Shown here: positions 1 through 12,205 of the stretch, piece by piece
How the letters are laid out: each line of letters starts with the position of its first letter
Position numbering within the stretch: position 1 is the stretch's first letter
NCBI GenBank assembly: GCA_947179155.2
Contig: OX359264.1
Location: 8,658,501-8,722,500, forward strand
Length of the DNA: 64,000 bases
Reading direction: 5' to 3'
Origin: Hedera helix
Lineage: Eukaryota; Streptophyta; Magnoliopsida; Apiales; Araliaceae
Notes under the pieces: generated by a model
What the model saw: only the letters and a program-made list of their open reading frames with translations
What the model was told of the DNA's origin: nothing
Databases searched by the model: none
Program-made: the position numbers and the translations under genes

Positions 1-36
<36 letters not shown>

Positions 37-118
37 TTTTATTATATTATTATTATTATTATTTGTATTATCATTATTAATATTATTTTTATTATTATTA
101 TTATTATTATTAGTATAG
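1..118. repeat. (ATT)n microsatellite
   Basis: The window opens inside a long, slightly interrupted ATT/TTA trinucleotide run that ends near position 115. Its true left end lies outside the window. Confidence 0.95.
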
Positions 119-213
119 TGTAGTGGTGAATTTGATTTGGGAGCGAAATTTGGGGGGATAGATTTTTGAAAAAAAGATGTTGAATTTGGGGGGGAAATGA
201 GTGATAGATTAGT

Positions 214-311
214 GACCGTTGATGTTGAAGCCTTAAATGATTTTAGACTGTTGGATGTTGAAGTCTAAATTAATTTGAGACCGTTGGATGTTAAAATTTT
301 GGAATTTGAGC
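214..311. repeat. Three imperfect ~33-bp tandem repeats
   Basis: Units starting near 214, 246 and 279 share a 'gac(c/t)gttggatgttgaag' core followed by an AT-rich tail. Spacing is 32-33 bp. No coding capacity or known family was recognised. Confidence 0.7.
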
Positions 312-1186
312 CGCTCTGTTTTATATAATAAATGTATGCTAATTTAAGCAATTGGAAATGCTGATATATTACCTATAGGATCCCTCCCAAAGCAGAAAAT
401 ATAAATGGCTTCCATAGATTTTTCAGCTCAAGTTTCCATCGGAATGGTAGGCGGTATAAACCTCCAGTTTTGATTGTTTGTGCAGGTGAATAAATCCTTC
501 AGCGCTGGAATCTTTTGGAGGGATGAACCCCTCTGCGGTTGGGCCAATGAATATTTGGTTCTCCACTAAAAAGAAATTGGGAACATAAATTATAATTAAA
601 AAAATTATTATATTATAAATTAAAGATAATATGATAATTATAAAAATATTATTATTATTATTATTTTCGTTCAAATCAAACTAATTGTAGATAAAAAAAA
701 TTTGGTCAAAAATGATTAAATTTTTTATCAATTTTTTTTTGTTTGTTAAAAAATTTAAAAACACAATAATTAGACAAAAAAAGTTAATTTTCTATCTATT
801 ATTTTTATAAAATTTTAAAATTTAAAATGTCAATTAATTTATTCAACTTTAAATTAATTATAACATATTTGTACCCTAACATTAATTATATATATAAGAA
901 AACTATAACTAAACGCACAATTTAATTCACTCGATTCTATTATACGTATATACATATAATACATTGATAAACTATTTGACTTAATTATTAAATTAAAAAT
1001 TAAATAATTTATCACATAACTTACTTACGATTAAAATCATTAATATAACTATAATGATTCTATAATCACAAAACCCCATCGCTTTGCCCTTGTAAAATGA
1101 AGTCCTCTGTAAACCCCTAGCCCCTTCCATCGACAGTAAACCCCTCCATAGCTTCACTCTCTCTCCTCGACCCGCTCTCTCTAAAA
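312..1186 (+). promoter_or_regulatory. Upstream region and 5'UTR of the MurE-like gene
   Basis: This AT-rich stretch has no gene-like reading frame; the 83-codon frame at 423..674 on the minus strand is low-complexity Asn/Ile sequence. The last 40 bp before the ATG are pyrimidine-rich (CT repeats at about 1155-1180), as is common in plant 5' leaders. A TATA-like string lies near 888-897, about 290 bp upstream of the ATG. The transcription start cannot be fixed from sequence alone. Confidence 0.4.
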
Positions 1187-4100
1187 ATGGCAGTCAACAG
1201 TTTCGTCTCCTTCTCTCCCTTTCCTCTTCAGTCTCTATTTTCCCACAAACTCTCTCTAAAAACTCTATTTCATCCTCCTCTCAAATCCCCCAAATCAAAG
1301 TTCTCTCTCCTCCTGCTAAAATCCCCTCTAACCCTTACCCCTTTTGCCATCGGCCCGGATGGAAAATTCTACCCAAACCCAGCAGACAATGACCCACCTG
1401 AAGCCCCAGAAGACTCTATGCACGGCGTATCCAAGTTCCAGCAAATCCACCGCCAAGCTGCCCGTGCCCGAAAACTCGAAGAAGAGCAATTCAAAAAAGA
1501 CCAGTCAATTTTTCTCAACGCCATTGCTGATGTTGAGGACGCACCCGATAATCCCAGTTCTGTAAATGAAGATGATTCTGGGGATGATTTGTTTGGCGAA
1601 ATTGATAAGGCCATTGCATTAAAAAGGAAAGAATTTGTGAAGCAGGGGTTATTGAAGCCAAACCCTAAGAAGGGGGAAGAGAAAGTTGTTCCAGATATTG
1701 ATGAACTGGAGCCGGAAGAAGTTGTTGATTTGGAGGAAATTAATGAGCTTCACGGGTTAACAGTGATTTCGGAGGATTCTGAGGAGGAAACTTCTGATCT
1801 TGAGGTGAGTGATGATTTGGGTAAAACTAATTTATCTGTAGATTCGTCGTTTGATATTGATTTTGATAGTTTAGGTAAAAGTAAAACTAGAATTGTAGAA
1901 CCCAAGTTTAAAATGACATTAGCCGAGCTTTTAGATGAGAGTAAAGTTGTGCCATTATCAGTTTATGGTAATTTAGAGATTGAGATTACTGGGATTCAGC
2001 ACGACTCAAGGGTGGTTGAGTCAGGTGATTTGTTTGTGTGTTGTGTTGGGAGGAAAACTGATGGGCATTTGTATTTAAGTGAGGCTGATAAGAGAGGGGC
2101 CGTTGCGGTTGTGGCGAGTAAAGAGATAGATATAGAGGAGACTTTAGGGTGTAAGGCATTGGTTATTGTTGAAGACACGAATGCTGTGCTGGCAGCATTG
2201 TCCGCATCTTTTTTTAGGTACCCTTCAAAGAATATGTCTGTGATTGGAATTACGGGGACAAATGGCAAGACTACTACTTCGTATTTGATAAAGGGAATGT
2301 ATGAAGCTATGGGAGTGAGAACTGGCATGCTAAGCACCGTGGCATATTATATCCATGGGGATAACAAGTTGGAGTCCCCAAATACGACTCCTGATGCTGT
2401 TTTGATTCAGAAATTGATGGCGAAGATGGAGCATAATGGGACAGAAGCTCTTGTAATGGAAGCTTCTTCTCATGGACTTGCTCTAGGGAGGTGTGATGAG
2501 GTCGATTTTGACATTGCAGTTTTCACGAACCTAACAAGGGATCATTTGGATTTCCATGGGACTGAGGAAGAATATAGGGATGCCAAGGCAAAATTGTTCT
2601 CAAGGATGATTGATCCAGAACGGCACCGGAAGATTGTCAACATTGATGACCCAAATGCAGATTTCTTTATTTCCCAAGGGAACCCGGATGTGCCTGTTGT
2701 TACTTTTGCAATGGAGAATAAGAATGCTGATATTCATCCATTGAAATATGAGCTCACCTTGTTTGAGACACAAGTGCTAGTTAACACACCTCATGGTATT
2801 TTGGAGATCTCATCGGGGTTGCTTGGGAGGCATAACATTTACAACATTCTAGCAGCTGTTGCAGTTGGAATTGCTGTTGGGGCACCTTTGGAGGACATTG
2901 TTAGAGGTATTGAAGAGGTTGATGCAGTGCCTGGCAGATGTGAGTTGATAGATGAGGAACAGGCATTTGGGGTGATTGTGGACTATGCCCATACTCCTGA
3001 TGCTTTGTCTAGACTACTTGATTATGTAAGGGAGCTTGGTCCGAAGAGGATTATAACAGGTATTCTTCTTATATGCGTTAAAACTTTTAACTATGGATTT
3101 AGACATAAAATTAGGTTTAAATTATTTTTCTTTTGAATCTGAAAATCTTGATCTTGATGTATATGCATATATGAACTATAACCATACTTTACTGCCATAT
3201 AAGGAGCTATAAGTTCTTGTTTGACTGAATTTTCATGCAACATGAAGTTTTTGGCTGTGCCGGAGAGAGCGATAGAGGGAAGAGGCCCATGATGGCGAAG
3301 ATTGCTACAGATAAAAGTGATGTGACTTTGTTGACATCCGATAATCCAAAGAGTGAAGATCCGTGTAAGTACAGTGAATTATGAAGCATTCAGAATGTAT
3401 CAATGTAACTTACAATATGTTTCGATATCCAAAGTGTGATTATGATCTCTTGTTGTTTCATCTTCACCAGTGGACATCTTGGATGACATGTTGGCTGGTG
3501 TAGGTTGGACTATGCAGGATTACTTGAAACATGGAGAGAATGATTATTACCCGCCACTTCCTAATGGTCATAGACTCTTTCTTCATGACATTAGACGGGT
3601 AGCCGTACGTGCTGCTGTTGCCATGGGTGAAGAAGGTGATGTGGTGGTAGGTCTATCGGCATCCATTATGCTTCTCTTATCTTTTCATAATTGACATAAA
3701 AACATTGCAAAAGGTTTATGAAGTTACATAAGTCATGGCTTATCCATGGGAACAAATTATGTCATTGCAACATTTTCCAAGGCTATAATGAAGTGAATAT
3801 TTTTATCTGAAACAACCCATTACATAAATTAAAGACTCGATGCATAACAAAGAAATGAAACGAGACTTGAAATACTTAAAAGACTTGTAGGTATTAAAAC
3901 GGACTTATGTCATAAGAATTTTTTTTGCTCCCTGGTCCAGTCCCCTCCCTCTTTTCTCATGGTACAACTGCTTAGGGATCTGTAATATATTGTAGAAATT
4001 TGTCTCTTTTCTTGTTAATGTCGCTGTTAGCATCTTGCAGGTAGTTGCTGGCAAAGGCCATGAAACATATCAGATTGAAGGTGACAAAAAGGAGTTTTTT

Positions 4101-4487
4101 GATGATCGGGAGGAATGCCGAGAAGCATTGCAGTATGTTGATGAACTTCACCAAGCAGGAATTGACACAAGTGAATTTCCATGGCGGTAAGTTGATTTGC
4201 TTTTATTTATATTGCATACTGCCATACAGTTCTCAGTATCAGTAATATCTTGGAAAGAACCATTTGCTTATTTATTGTCAAAAACTAACTATATTTTTAA
4301 GTTTATTTCTGAGAAAGAGAAGCAAATGAAAAGAACAAGAGGCCGGGGATGGGGGGACTCACCCCATACCATGTTTTTCTACTAACTGTGGAATACTGTG
4401 AAGAAAACAGATATTTTATCTTGACCATACTTCGATTATTGTGTGTTCTATTGCCCACTTTGCAACAGGTTGCCGGAGAGTCATTGA
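1187..4487 (+). CDS. MURE: Chloroplast MurE-like ligase (PAP11-type), five exons
   Basis: Join 1187..3059, 3248..3364, 3471..3646, 4041..4186, 4469..4487, giving 776 residues. All introns are GT-AG, and each junction keeps the Mur-ligase frame. Bacterial MurE adds a diamino acid to UDP-MurNAc-tripeptide precursors. The angiosperm orthologue is a plastid protein (PAP11) that co-purifies with the plastid-encoded RNA polymerase and is needed for chloroplast development. Seen here: a Ser/Leu/Phe-rich, acid-poor N-terminus (about residues 1-50) resembling a transit peptide; an acidic linker (about 100-220); the ATP-binding loop GTNGKTTT at 357-364; EASSHG at 425-430; NLTRDHLDFHG, then AKAKLF with the lysine position that is carbamylated in bacterial MurE; GRHNIYN; and in exon 2 the diamino-acid-binding motif as DNPK at 656-659, where bacteria have DNPR. 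The protein ends PWRLPESH. Reading through intron 1 gives a false 649-residue frame, so that frame is not the protein. The ATG is the first in frame after the CT-rich leader. Family assignment is firm; ligase activity in the plant is not implied. Confidence 0.95.
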
Positions 4488-5272
4488 GGTCAAGCCAAAC
4501 AGGAGTACAGAGAAATCTTAGCGCTAGCTGAAACTAGGAGCCTTAGTGTTGGAATGTGAAGCCTATTGTAATTGGATGAGTAATAGCTCCAGTTTGAGTA
4601 TTTGTAAAGATGAAATTGGAAAACCTTGTATTTCCAATCATCTGTGTAGTCAGTGACTAAACCAACTTCAAAGGCCAAGCTTTCTTCGCCACACTACGGT
4701 ACGCACGTAATTATAAAATCATGATTTTTGCATTTAGTTATTGAAGTTGAGAATTCCAATTTTTTAATCTGATGCTTGTAGAACATTGCTAAGTTGGGAC
4801 ATTTCAACTATAGGCGGGGAATTTTATGTTTGCTCCCTCCCTTTTGTGGGCACCTCTAGAGTCTATTTACCTATCAACAAAAATAAAAATAAAATGTTAA
4901 TTATAAGGAACATTGAGGCTTTTTTTAGTACTCCTGACCTCATTCTCTTGCATGGTAGGACAGTTTAATGCTTCTCCACTAAATGTCTCACTGGCATTAC
5001 AAGGCAATGAAATAATTAGAACTTTTGTAGAAATAGCATTGAACTTTCATAATATAACTCTCTAGACATTTGATGAAGCTTGAAATAGATTCTTTGTAGT
5101 GCCAGTTTTGCTGGTTGACTTATCTGAAAGGTAATGGTTTAAAGCAATAGTATTAAACACCTACTTTTTAAGGAAAGGGGTTTTTACTTTTTATTTTTTA
5201 TGTTTAGAGTGTGATGAGTGTCTGCTTATATCTTATGTGTAGTTAACAAAAATATGTGACAACAATGAATTA
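4488..5272. other. 3' flank of the MurE-like gene and intergenic DNA
   Basis: The first part (to about 4700) is probably 3'UTR, but no single polyadenylation signal stands out. The rest is AT-rich. Short reading frames here show no codon structure or similarity I recognise. Confidence 0.5.
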
Positions 5273-5498
5273 CTTCCTCAGTTCCACAAAATGGGCCCCA
5301 TTTGTAAAATTGACAAATATTAAGGATATGTTTTTATTCTAAATACCCCTAAAAATAATAAAATGTTAGTTTAGTGGTGTGGTACGATCTTAAACTTGAG
5401 GACATGTTGTCATCTTATACGACTATCACCAAGAAGTGGACTCATTTTGTGGAACAAACTCTTTTTGCAAATGAGACTCTTTTTGCGGAAAGAGGGAG
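5273..5498. mobile_element. Stowaway-like MITE, 226 bp, TA target duplication
   Basis: The element starts CTTCCTCAGTTCC and ends GGAAAGAGGGAG, an inverted match to the 'CTCCCTCCGTTCC' ends typical of Stowaway MITEs (Tc1/mariner-derived). It is flanked on both sides by TA (5271-5272 and 5499-5500). Inside, the arms repeat 'ccacaaaatg(g/a)g' in opposite orientation. It encodes no protein and would depend on an outside mariner transposase. Confidence 0.85.
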
Positions 5499-5500
5499 TA

Positions 5501-8224
5501 TTCAATAAAATATAACAATTTTTGGAGCCGTCTATATAAATTCTAACAGAGATGGTCCAATCCCAGACTTCCCTGAGCTGACTTCTGTTATTTCCTATGT
5601 AGGTTGCTAGCCCAACTGCTTTAGTTTCGTACTTCTCAGGGACTACTAGAACAGGTCTAACTGAATGTACAAATTTTGTAAGTAGTAGATATACATGTAC
5701 TGTTCATTCAACAAAATTGTGTCAGTGCCAACTAAAACCATGAAATGCTTATCTTGTCGTGATTGATATACTTGGACTTTTACATATACATTTTCTGTAG
5801 ATTACACGCATTGAAGAACACACTACCACAATTGAGAAATGAACTGAATAATTATATTTAACCGGGATTTCAAATTCTGATCAATCCTGGATATTTATAG
5901 TTTATAAAGGTGTCCGTTTATGTATAACAGATTTACTACAAGTATTGTGCATGAGACTGCTCAACTTTGAACTTTTTTGAGCATTGGTCTTTTAGTTAAG
6001 TTGTGAAATTTCTGGTATAAATGGCGCAGATACTCGTGTGTTGTAACCCACCAGATTGTTGATTGCCACTGAACGCGATCATTGGCATAATATCTCTTAC
6101 AAGCAAGGTCTGCAAACATATCAAATAGATTATCTTTATCGATTATGATTTAGATTTACAAGTCATCGGCAATAAATTGGAGAAAACAGGAATTTCACAT
6201 TTTCTTGCCCCTCCACACTTGTTATTGGGGAATCTTGTTTGTTTTTGAAGGTACATTGGTATGTATTTCGTTTTAGTTAGTTATGGAAAGAAAAAACATA
6301 AACAAACATAATCATTTTTTGGCCCACTGATCTTTTACTGTTCATTTGAAGTAGTAACGCTCATATTAAAGTAGGGGAATTAATATCGGCAAGAAGTTAT
6401 TGTTGATAACTTGAAGTTATTGTTGACAACTTTTTACGTTAACAGTCGGATTATTTTTTAGCCAAGTATCTCAGAATCACTGAATAATTACTTGCCTATG
6501 AGTCTGTCTAGCAATGTATTTCAACAATGGTATAATTAGAATCGAGTAAAAATTTGGTAAAATTAAATAATCGAACCTAACTAAATTGAACTGAATTTTT
6601 AACCGAAATAAATATTTCAATTACTTGGACATTTTTTGTTATAACCGTTTTATAATTCGGTTTTTGGGTTCGGTCTTGTACATAAAAATTATACTCTTCG
6701 GTTAGCTGAATTAAAATTTTTTTTAAAAAAAACTATTGTTTAAAAAAAAAAAAAAACTACTGGTATTGCAGAAAGTGTGAGTAGAAATTCATAAGGAACC
6801 AAGAAACTATTCTATAAATATCATATAATTCTTTTTCAATTAATTAATTTCTGAAATTCTTTTATTGATTCGGGTAGCTTGGTATTTGACATTTGTAATG
6901 TAACACTGCATCACAAAGTAATGTATGATTATATTGCACTGATTTCTTGTTTAAAAAAAAGTATAAAATTATAGATCATAAACAAAAATGCCATGTTAGA
7001 GAAAAGATCTTTTTTTATTTTTTGAGCCTCTGACCCAAAGACGGATGTAGTGTGAGATTTGAATAAATTTCTATAAAAAAACAACAACTTAATTTCGGTT
7101 ATTAACTTAAATAAATCAATCGGTTTTCGATTATCTCATCATTCTGATATTTATTCGGATATTAAAATTACATAAATTTCAGTTTTCGATCATAAATTTC
7201 AATTTTCGATTATTACCGAATAAGTTATTCAGTTCGATTATAACCAAATGATCAGGCATAGGTTTAACCAGTATTTAAGTCCATAAAAATAGTCCCATTT
7301 GTATATGATAAGGATATATTTTGTTATATTTTATCCCTAAATTGTTAATTTAAGAATTATGACATGATAATAAAATACTGATAATAAATACGAGGATATA
7401 TATTGCAATATTGAATATTGTATATTACTATCAATAAAAATAATAATAATAATAAATAAACTCTTTGGTGGGGAAAAAAATTGTAAACGAGACTAATATT
7501 GTGGTTTGGTCACACTTAAATTTTATGGTTGCTGATTACTCCCCTTTTTAAATTTATTATACTTTTTCTTTTTAGTTAGTTTCAAAACTAGAAATATGGT
7601 TTTACATTAAAATTATGAAGCAATATAATATTCTTAATGTGTTATTATATTTTTACTATTATTTATTGCATAGTAGTACCATCACTACTATATTTTTAAT
7701 TAATATTATTTTTTTTCTAAAAAAAATTCTCTAAAAAAATTATCATGTTGGATATCTCTAATTTTCAAATGGGAGGTATTATCCATCTTTCGGTGCCCAA
7801 ACGAATGCTTCTTTGACCACAATTAACGTGTGTAACCTGCATTTCTCTTTAATAAAGAAGGCAAACCGTGAAGATATTGAATCAAGTTTAAGTGTAATTC
7901 CCAGGGATATTATGTTTGACCCCAAATTTGTATGTTGCCTTAAAAATGGTGCAATGATATTCTTGAATGTTTTTAGTGCAATTTTATCTATTTAATGTGC
8001 AATTTCTGCTTTACAAGGTTGTACTTCGTACTTTAAAAGTTATACATTTGCCTGAAATGAAAAAAATAAAAATGAAATTTTCCCAAAAGAATGTGTTGAA
8101 AATATTATTCCTCTTAAAAGAGGATGATATTGTCCAAGTTGCTTATTTGGTTGCAATTGATTCTAATTTCCAACCAAATTATAGCTGAGGCAGTCACAAA
8201 AACATGAGATAATGTGATTATCGT
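5501..8224. other. AT-rich intergenic DNA without a recognisable gene
   Basis: Reading frames here, including 7813..7995 and 7967..8188, lack recognisable domains. From about 6541 to 7250 there are degenerate inverted arms rich in 'aaccgaa' on the left and 'ttcggtt' on the right, suggesting an old non-autonomous DNA transposon. No target duplication was found for it. Confidence 0.45.
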
Positions 8225-8350
8225 AATGAAGTTGTGATCCACATCCATTCAACCCAATCATTTGACCGTTCAAGTCGACGTCAACCATGTCAAGGTCAAA
8301 TAATTTCCCTTTTCCTCGACACTTTTTTTAAAAAAAAATTATTTATTCAC
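8225..8350. mobile_element. MITE arm fragment related to the element at 9555
   Basis: The start, gtgatccacatccattcaac, matches the opening of the MITE at 9555..9892. The partner arm is missing because the 8361..9550 fold-back element lies directly to the right. Confidence 0.5.
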
Positions 8351-8360
8351 AGGCATGACA

Positions 8361-9519
8361 ATATATATATATAAAAAAATAATCCATGACAAATAATTAT
8401 TTTGACAACTATTCCAACAAACGTATTTTATACCGTTGATCTGACGATCTAAAGGTAATTTTAACTTTTTCCCAGCCGCTACACTAAGAGTAGCGGTTGA
8501 AAAAAAAATTCAAAAAAATTCTCCCAGCCGTCACTAAGAGTAGTAGCTAGGTGAAATTACTTTTTCACCCCTCTAACCATTACTCTTAGTGGTGGCAGGG
8601 AGAGATTTGCAAAAAAAATAAATCCGATGAGTAGAAAAATTTTCAAGTAAGGAAGTACTTGTAAAAAAAATTAAATTTACCGTCACTCTTTATAGCGGCT
8701 AATACAAGAAGAAGAAAGAAATTCTTTTTCTTTCTGCATTTGCCGTTACTCTTTATAGCGTCTTTATAGCGGCTAATTAGGGGAACCGCTACTTTCTTTC
8801 TCTCACAAATTGATGGATCAACCATGCACACTGTTCACTTGCTAGAAAGTAGGTTTAAATTGCATGAAAATAAATATCATTAATTTGTACATTCTTCTTT
8901 AAATTGCATGAAAATAAATATCATTCGGTTTGCATTTAATATAAATCATGAGGATGACAAGTCTTAATATGAATTCTAGAGTATTTATATTTTTCTACAT
9001 TCTTCTTTAAATTGCATGAAAATAAATATCATTTGGTATGTATTTATTACTATTATTATTATTATTATTATTTATTTTCATGCAATTTAAAGAAGAATGT
9101 AATAACTACAAAATAATGTTTGTTTAAGCGTAGCCACTAGGAAGTGAACAATGTGCATGGTTGATCCATCAATTTGTGTGTGAGAGAGAGTACCGGTTAA
9201 TGCACTTTTTCCCCTTAATTAGTTGTTACAAAGAGTAGCGGTTAACACATATTTTTTTTTACAAGTACCTGCTCGTTGGATTTTTTTTGCAAATTTCTTC
9301 TAGTCGCCACTAAGATTAGCGGATGGAGGGGTGAAAAAGTAATTTTTCCTAGCCGCTACTTTTAATGGGGCAAAATTTTTTGAATTTTTTTCCCCTAGTC
9401 GCTACTTTTAGTAGCGACTGGAAAAAAGTTGAAATTATTTTGCACCTTTAGATCATTAGATCAACGGTGTCAGATGCATTTACTGGAATAGTTGACATAT
9501 CAACCATTTGCTATGAATC

Positions 9520-9550
<31 letters not shown>
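8361..9550. mobile_element. Fold-back element with ~500-bp inverted arms
   Basis: The left arm (about 8385-8870) and right arm (about 9065-9525) are imperfect reverse complements. Matching landmarks are 'aactattccaac' against 'tggaatagttgac', 'gttgatctgacgatctaaagg' against 'cctttagatcattagatcaac', a series of 'agccgctac...agtagcggt' blocks, and 'ttgatggatcaaccatgcaca' against its complement near 9155-9175. Each arm carries internal tandem units of about 100-120 bp containing 'gtagcgg'. AT dinucleotide runs flank both ends, so a target duplication cannot be defined. Long arms with internal subrepeats resemble non-autonomous Mutator-like or fold-back elements. There is no transposase. Confidence 0.7.
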
Positions 9551-9554
<4 letters not shown>

Positions 9555-9555
<1 letters not shown>

Positions 9556-9892
9556 TGATCCACATCCAAAGTTGAATGGGATCCCTATCCATTCAACTTA
9601 ATCTTGCTCGTCCATTTGAAGATCAAAAAGTTAGGATTATAGGGTTCTTACAAATTGTTATGTGGTACCTGGCGTAGGAAATAGACCTACCGCATAACAG
9701 TTGTGCAGTAGAATTTTTTTAATAAAAAAATAGGTACCGCACAACTGTTCTACAATATGAGTTTTTTAAAAAATAAGTACTGTATAATTGTTATGCGATA
9801 GCCTCTATCCTAACTTTTTGATCTTTAATTAAACTGATGGCCAAAATTGGGTTGGATGAATTGAGATTTCATCCAATTTTGAATGTGGCCCC
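9555..9892. mobile_element. MITE with ~80-bp imperfect terminal inverted repeats
   Basis: The left arm (9555-9635) ends 'gatcaaaaagttagg' and the right arm (9807-9889) starts 'cctaactttttgatc', an exact complement over 15 bp. Further out the arms match with differences ('ccacatccaaagttgaatgg' against the complement of the right end). The middle has three copies of a 'taccgcataac/agttgtgcag' type inverted motif. It is non-coding and the family is not assigned. Confidence 0.65.
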
Positions 9893-10363
9893 ACCTGCCT
9901 TATTAATATCTATATTTGTGAATATTTACTACATGGTACTATGTATAAGTAGAGGTAATCTATATTGTCATCATATCATGATACTCAAATTAACAGCTGT
10001 CATTTGTCGCTACAAGGTTTATGATGCGACCAAAAACCGTAGAGCCGAATTGACCGTGTAGGAGATATTCGAGTAGAGTCAACCACATATGAGAAAGTTT
10101 GTAAACCACCTAAAAGGCCAGCAGGGGTTATCCCTAGGTGGATCTTCTAATGCCTAATTTAGAACTTGAATATAGAAAGAAGCAATTAATAGCTATGTAG
10201 AGGTTAAAATTGTACGTACTTTGATGGATGAACCAATGAGGGTATTTATATGGATGCCCCCTGGTGGAGTACACTCCAAGGAAGGAGATTCGATAGTTGA
10301 GTCAACCTAGAATCACATCCTCCTTTTGTACTCAATCAAGAATATATCACTTGATAGAGTCCA

Positions 10364-10580
10364 TGTGACGCCCCTAAATCTGGGCCCACACAGTCCAAAC
10401 TTGAGTTGTTAAAAGACTACAACAAAATTATTACAAGTAGTGCAACGTACAACAATACAGTATATAATAATACATAACTAAGTCTTTCACGATTATTGTC
10501 ACACTATTTTACAACACGTGAAGACTACAATAGCTATCCCTCAGACTCTCACTCCATTCCTCGGCTAGACGCAGCCACGT
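10364..10580 (-). repeat. Truncated 3' LTR of the Tekay-like derivative
   Basis: It matches the terminal ~215 bp of the 12400..15397 LTR nearly base for base (tgtgacgcccc..aaatctgggcccacacag). At about 10580 it switches abruptly to RNase H coding sequence, marking the deletion joint. Confidence 0.8.
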
Positions 10581-11140
10581 TTTATGATTCGTATAGATAT
10601 CCACTTTTTCTCCGTACAAGTAGTGTCTCTAGATCTTCAACGCGAAAACGACTGCTGCCAACTCTAGATCATGAGTAGGATAATTTTTCTCATAATCTTT
10701 GAGTTGTCGAGAGGCATAGGCTATAACCTTTCCATGTTGCATAAGGACACAACCTAGACCTTTGCCTGAAGTATCGCTGTAGATAACAAATTCTCCTAAT
10801 CCTGATGGTATGGTCAGAACAGGAGCTGAAACAAGTCTCCTATTGAGTTCTTGAAAACTCTTCTTGCATTCATCGCTCGATATAAGTTTTATACTAGAAC
10901 GAATGATACCAATATCTAATAATTAAACTTTCAACTCTTGGCGTTCTATGGGAGCCATTCGGTATGGGGCTTTGGAAATGGGCTTGGTACCGAGTTCAAG
11001 ATCAATACAAAATTCAATTTCACGGTTTGGGGTAAGCTAGGAAGTTTCTCAGGAAAAACGTCAGGAAACTCAATAACAATGAGAATATCATTCAAGTTTG
11101 TCGTGTTTTTGTTCAAATCAATGGCATGAGCTAAAAAGAC
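10581..11140 (-). pseudogene. Fragments of RNase H and PR-RT linker
   Basis: The reverse strand of about 10581-10905 matches the RNase H region of the sister element (59600-59770 and nearby), including the stretch coding 'YASRQL..DYEK'. From about 10925 it continues with the segment just upstream of RT (sister 58560-58700). The RT catalytic core between them is deleted. Stops and frame changes are present. Confidence 0.7.
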
Positions 11141-11833
11141 TTAACATACGTTTTTCAATAAACGAATGACTTTATGGCTAGAAATAACAGTTATAGATTT
11201 CAATGGTTTAGTTGCTTGAATTTGCATGATAGGTTGATTAGGAATATGAAAACTAATAATCTTATGAAAATAATCAATTTTAGCATGATGGGTAGTCAAC
11301 CAATCAATTCCTAAAATCACATCAAATTCATGCATCTCCAAAGAAATAAGGTCAACAGGTAATGTGAGGTTGTTGATTTGAACTAGGCAAGATTTATAGA
11401 CAGTAGATGTAATGGTCACTTCTCCTAATGGGGTTTCAAATGATAAGTCAAAGTCTAAGTTTTCAGAAGTCAAATTTAAACGTTGAGCACACATATGTGA
11501 GATAAAAAAATGGGTAGAGTAAGTATCTAACATGGCATAAATTTCACAAGAATTTATAAATAGCTTACCGGTTATCACTTCATTCGATTCTTGACTGTTA
11601 TCGTCAAATCGAATTCCGAGTACTTCATTCGGATCTTCACGTATTTCAACCATGGGAATACCACTAAATAATTCTCTAACAAACTGTTTCTCGGATTCCT
11701 TAACTTCATCAGTAGTAACGTACCAATGATTTCCATTAAAATAGTATTTTCGATAGACTGCAGTTTCCACGATAGTGACTAACTTAACCTGAATTCCTCT
11801 AAATTGTAATGCCCAAAAGTATAGAAACATCAT
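11141..11833 (-). pseudogene. Retroelement protease frame fused to unmatched N-terminal sequence
   Basis: This is a 230-codon open frame. The C-terminal ~150 residues match the sister's aspartic protease (SNEVITGK.., LDFDLS, LEMHEFDVILGIDWLTTHHAKIDYF). The active-site motif is DTYS where the sister has DTGS, so the protease is probably inactive. The first ~80 residues, including IVETAVYRKYYFNGNHWYV, have no counterpart in the sister element, where gag zinc knuckles would be. The frame is open across the joint, but expression is unknown. Confidence 0.7.
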
Positions 11834-12103
11834 TTTTAAATAATCTTGAAAATCATAGCTGGAACACCATAAATCCCAAAGACTGATATGAAAAGTCCAT
11901 ATATTATGATCCTTTGTTATCGAGCATAACCAAGTGATATGATCCTTCCAATTAGTGAGCAGTTTAAAGACAATAATTTCTACAAGTTCATTACATCATT
12001 TAATTGCTTCTAAGAAAGGTTCTGGAACGACTGCAGTAGAGCTTTCACCTTCATCCTTACTGGATAGAACACGTATAAATTTTGCCTTTGGCAAAAGATT
12101 CAA
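11592..12103 (-). other. ~510-bp segment absent from the sister element
   Basis: The flanks align with the sister's gag start (right side) and protease start (left side). This interval shows no match to sister positions 56982-58065, nor to other elements in the window. It may be captured host sequence or a strongly diverged gag. Its source was not recognised. Confidence 0.55.
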
Positions 12104-12205
12104 CTCTGAGTTTGTAGGAAGATTATTCGTCGTCTCTTGATTCACAGGTACATTAGTTTCGGGCACTCCATTGTTAACTTCCTGATTTTCATATGCCATA
12201 TTCAA
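11996..12205 (-). pseudogene. gag N-terminal remnant
   Basis: The first ~35 of 69 residues (MNMAYENQEVNNGVPETN...) match the start of the sister's gag at 56859. After that the sequence diverges and hits a stop at 11996. It lies about 180 bp downstream of the PBS on minus, the expected gag position. Confidence 0.7.

Noticed and set aside
1187..3136. 649-codon frame as the MurE-like protein
   Set aside because: The last part reads through intron 1. Splicing at 3059/3248 restores the conserved C-terminal domain.
7813..8188. Two overlapping short frames as a small gene
   Set aside because: Low-complexity AT-rich codon use, no splice sites or homology; no support.
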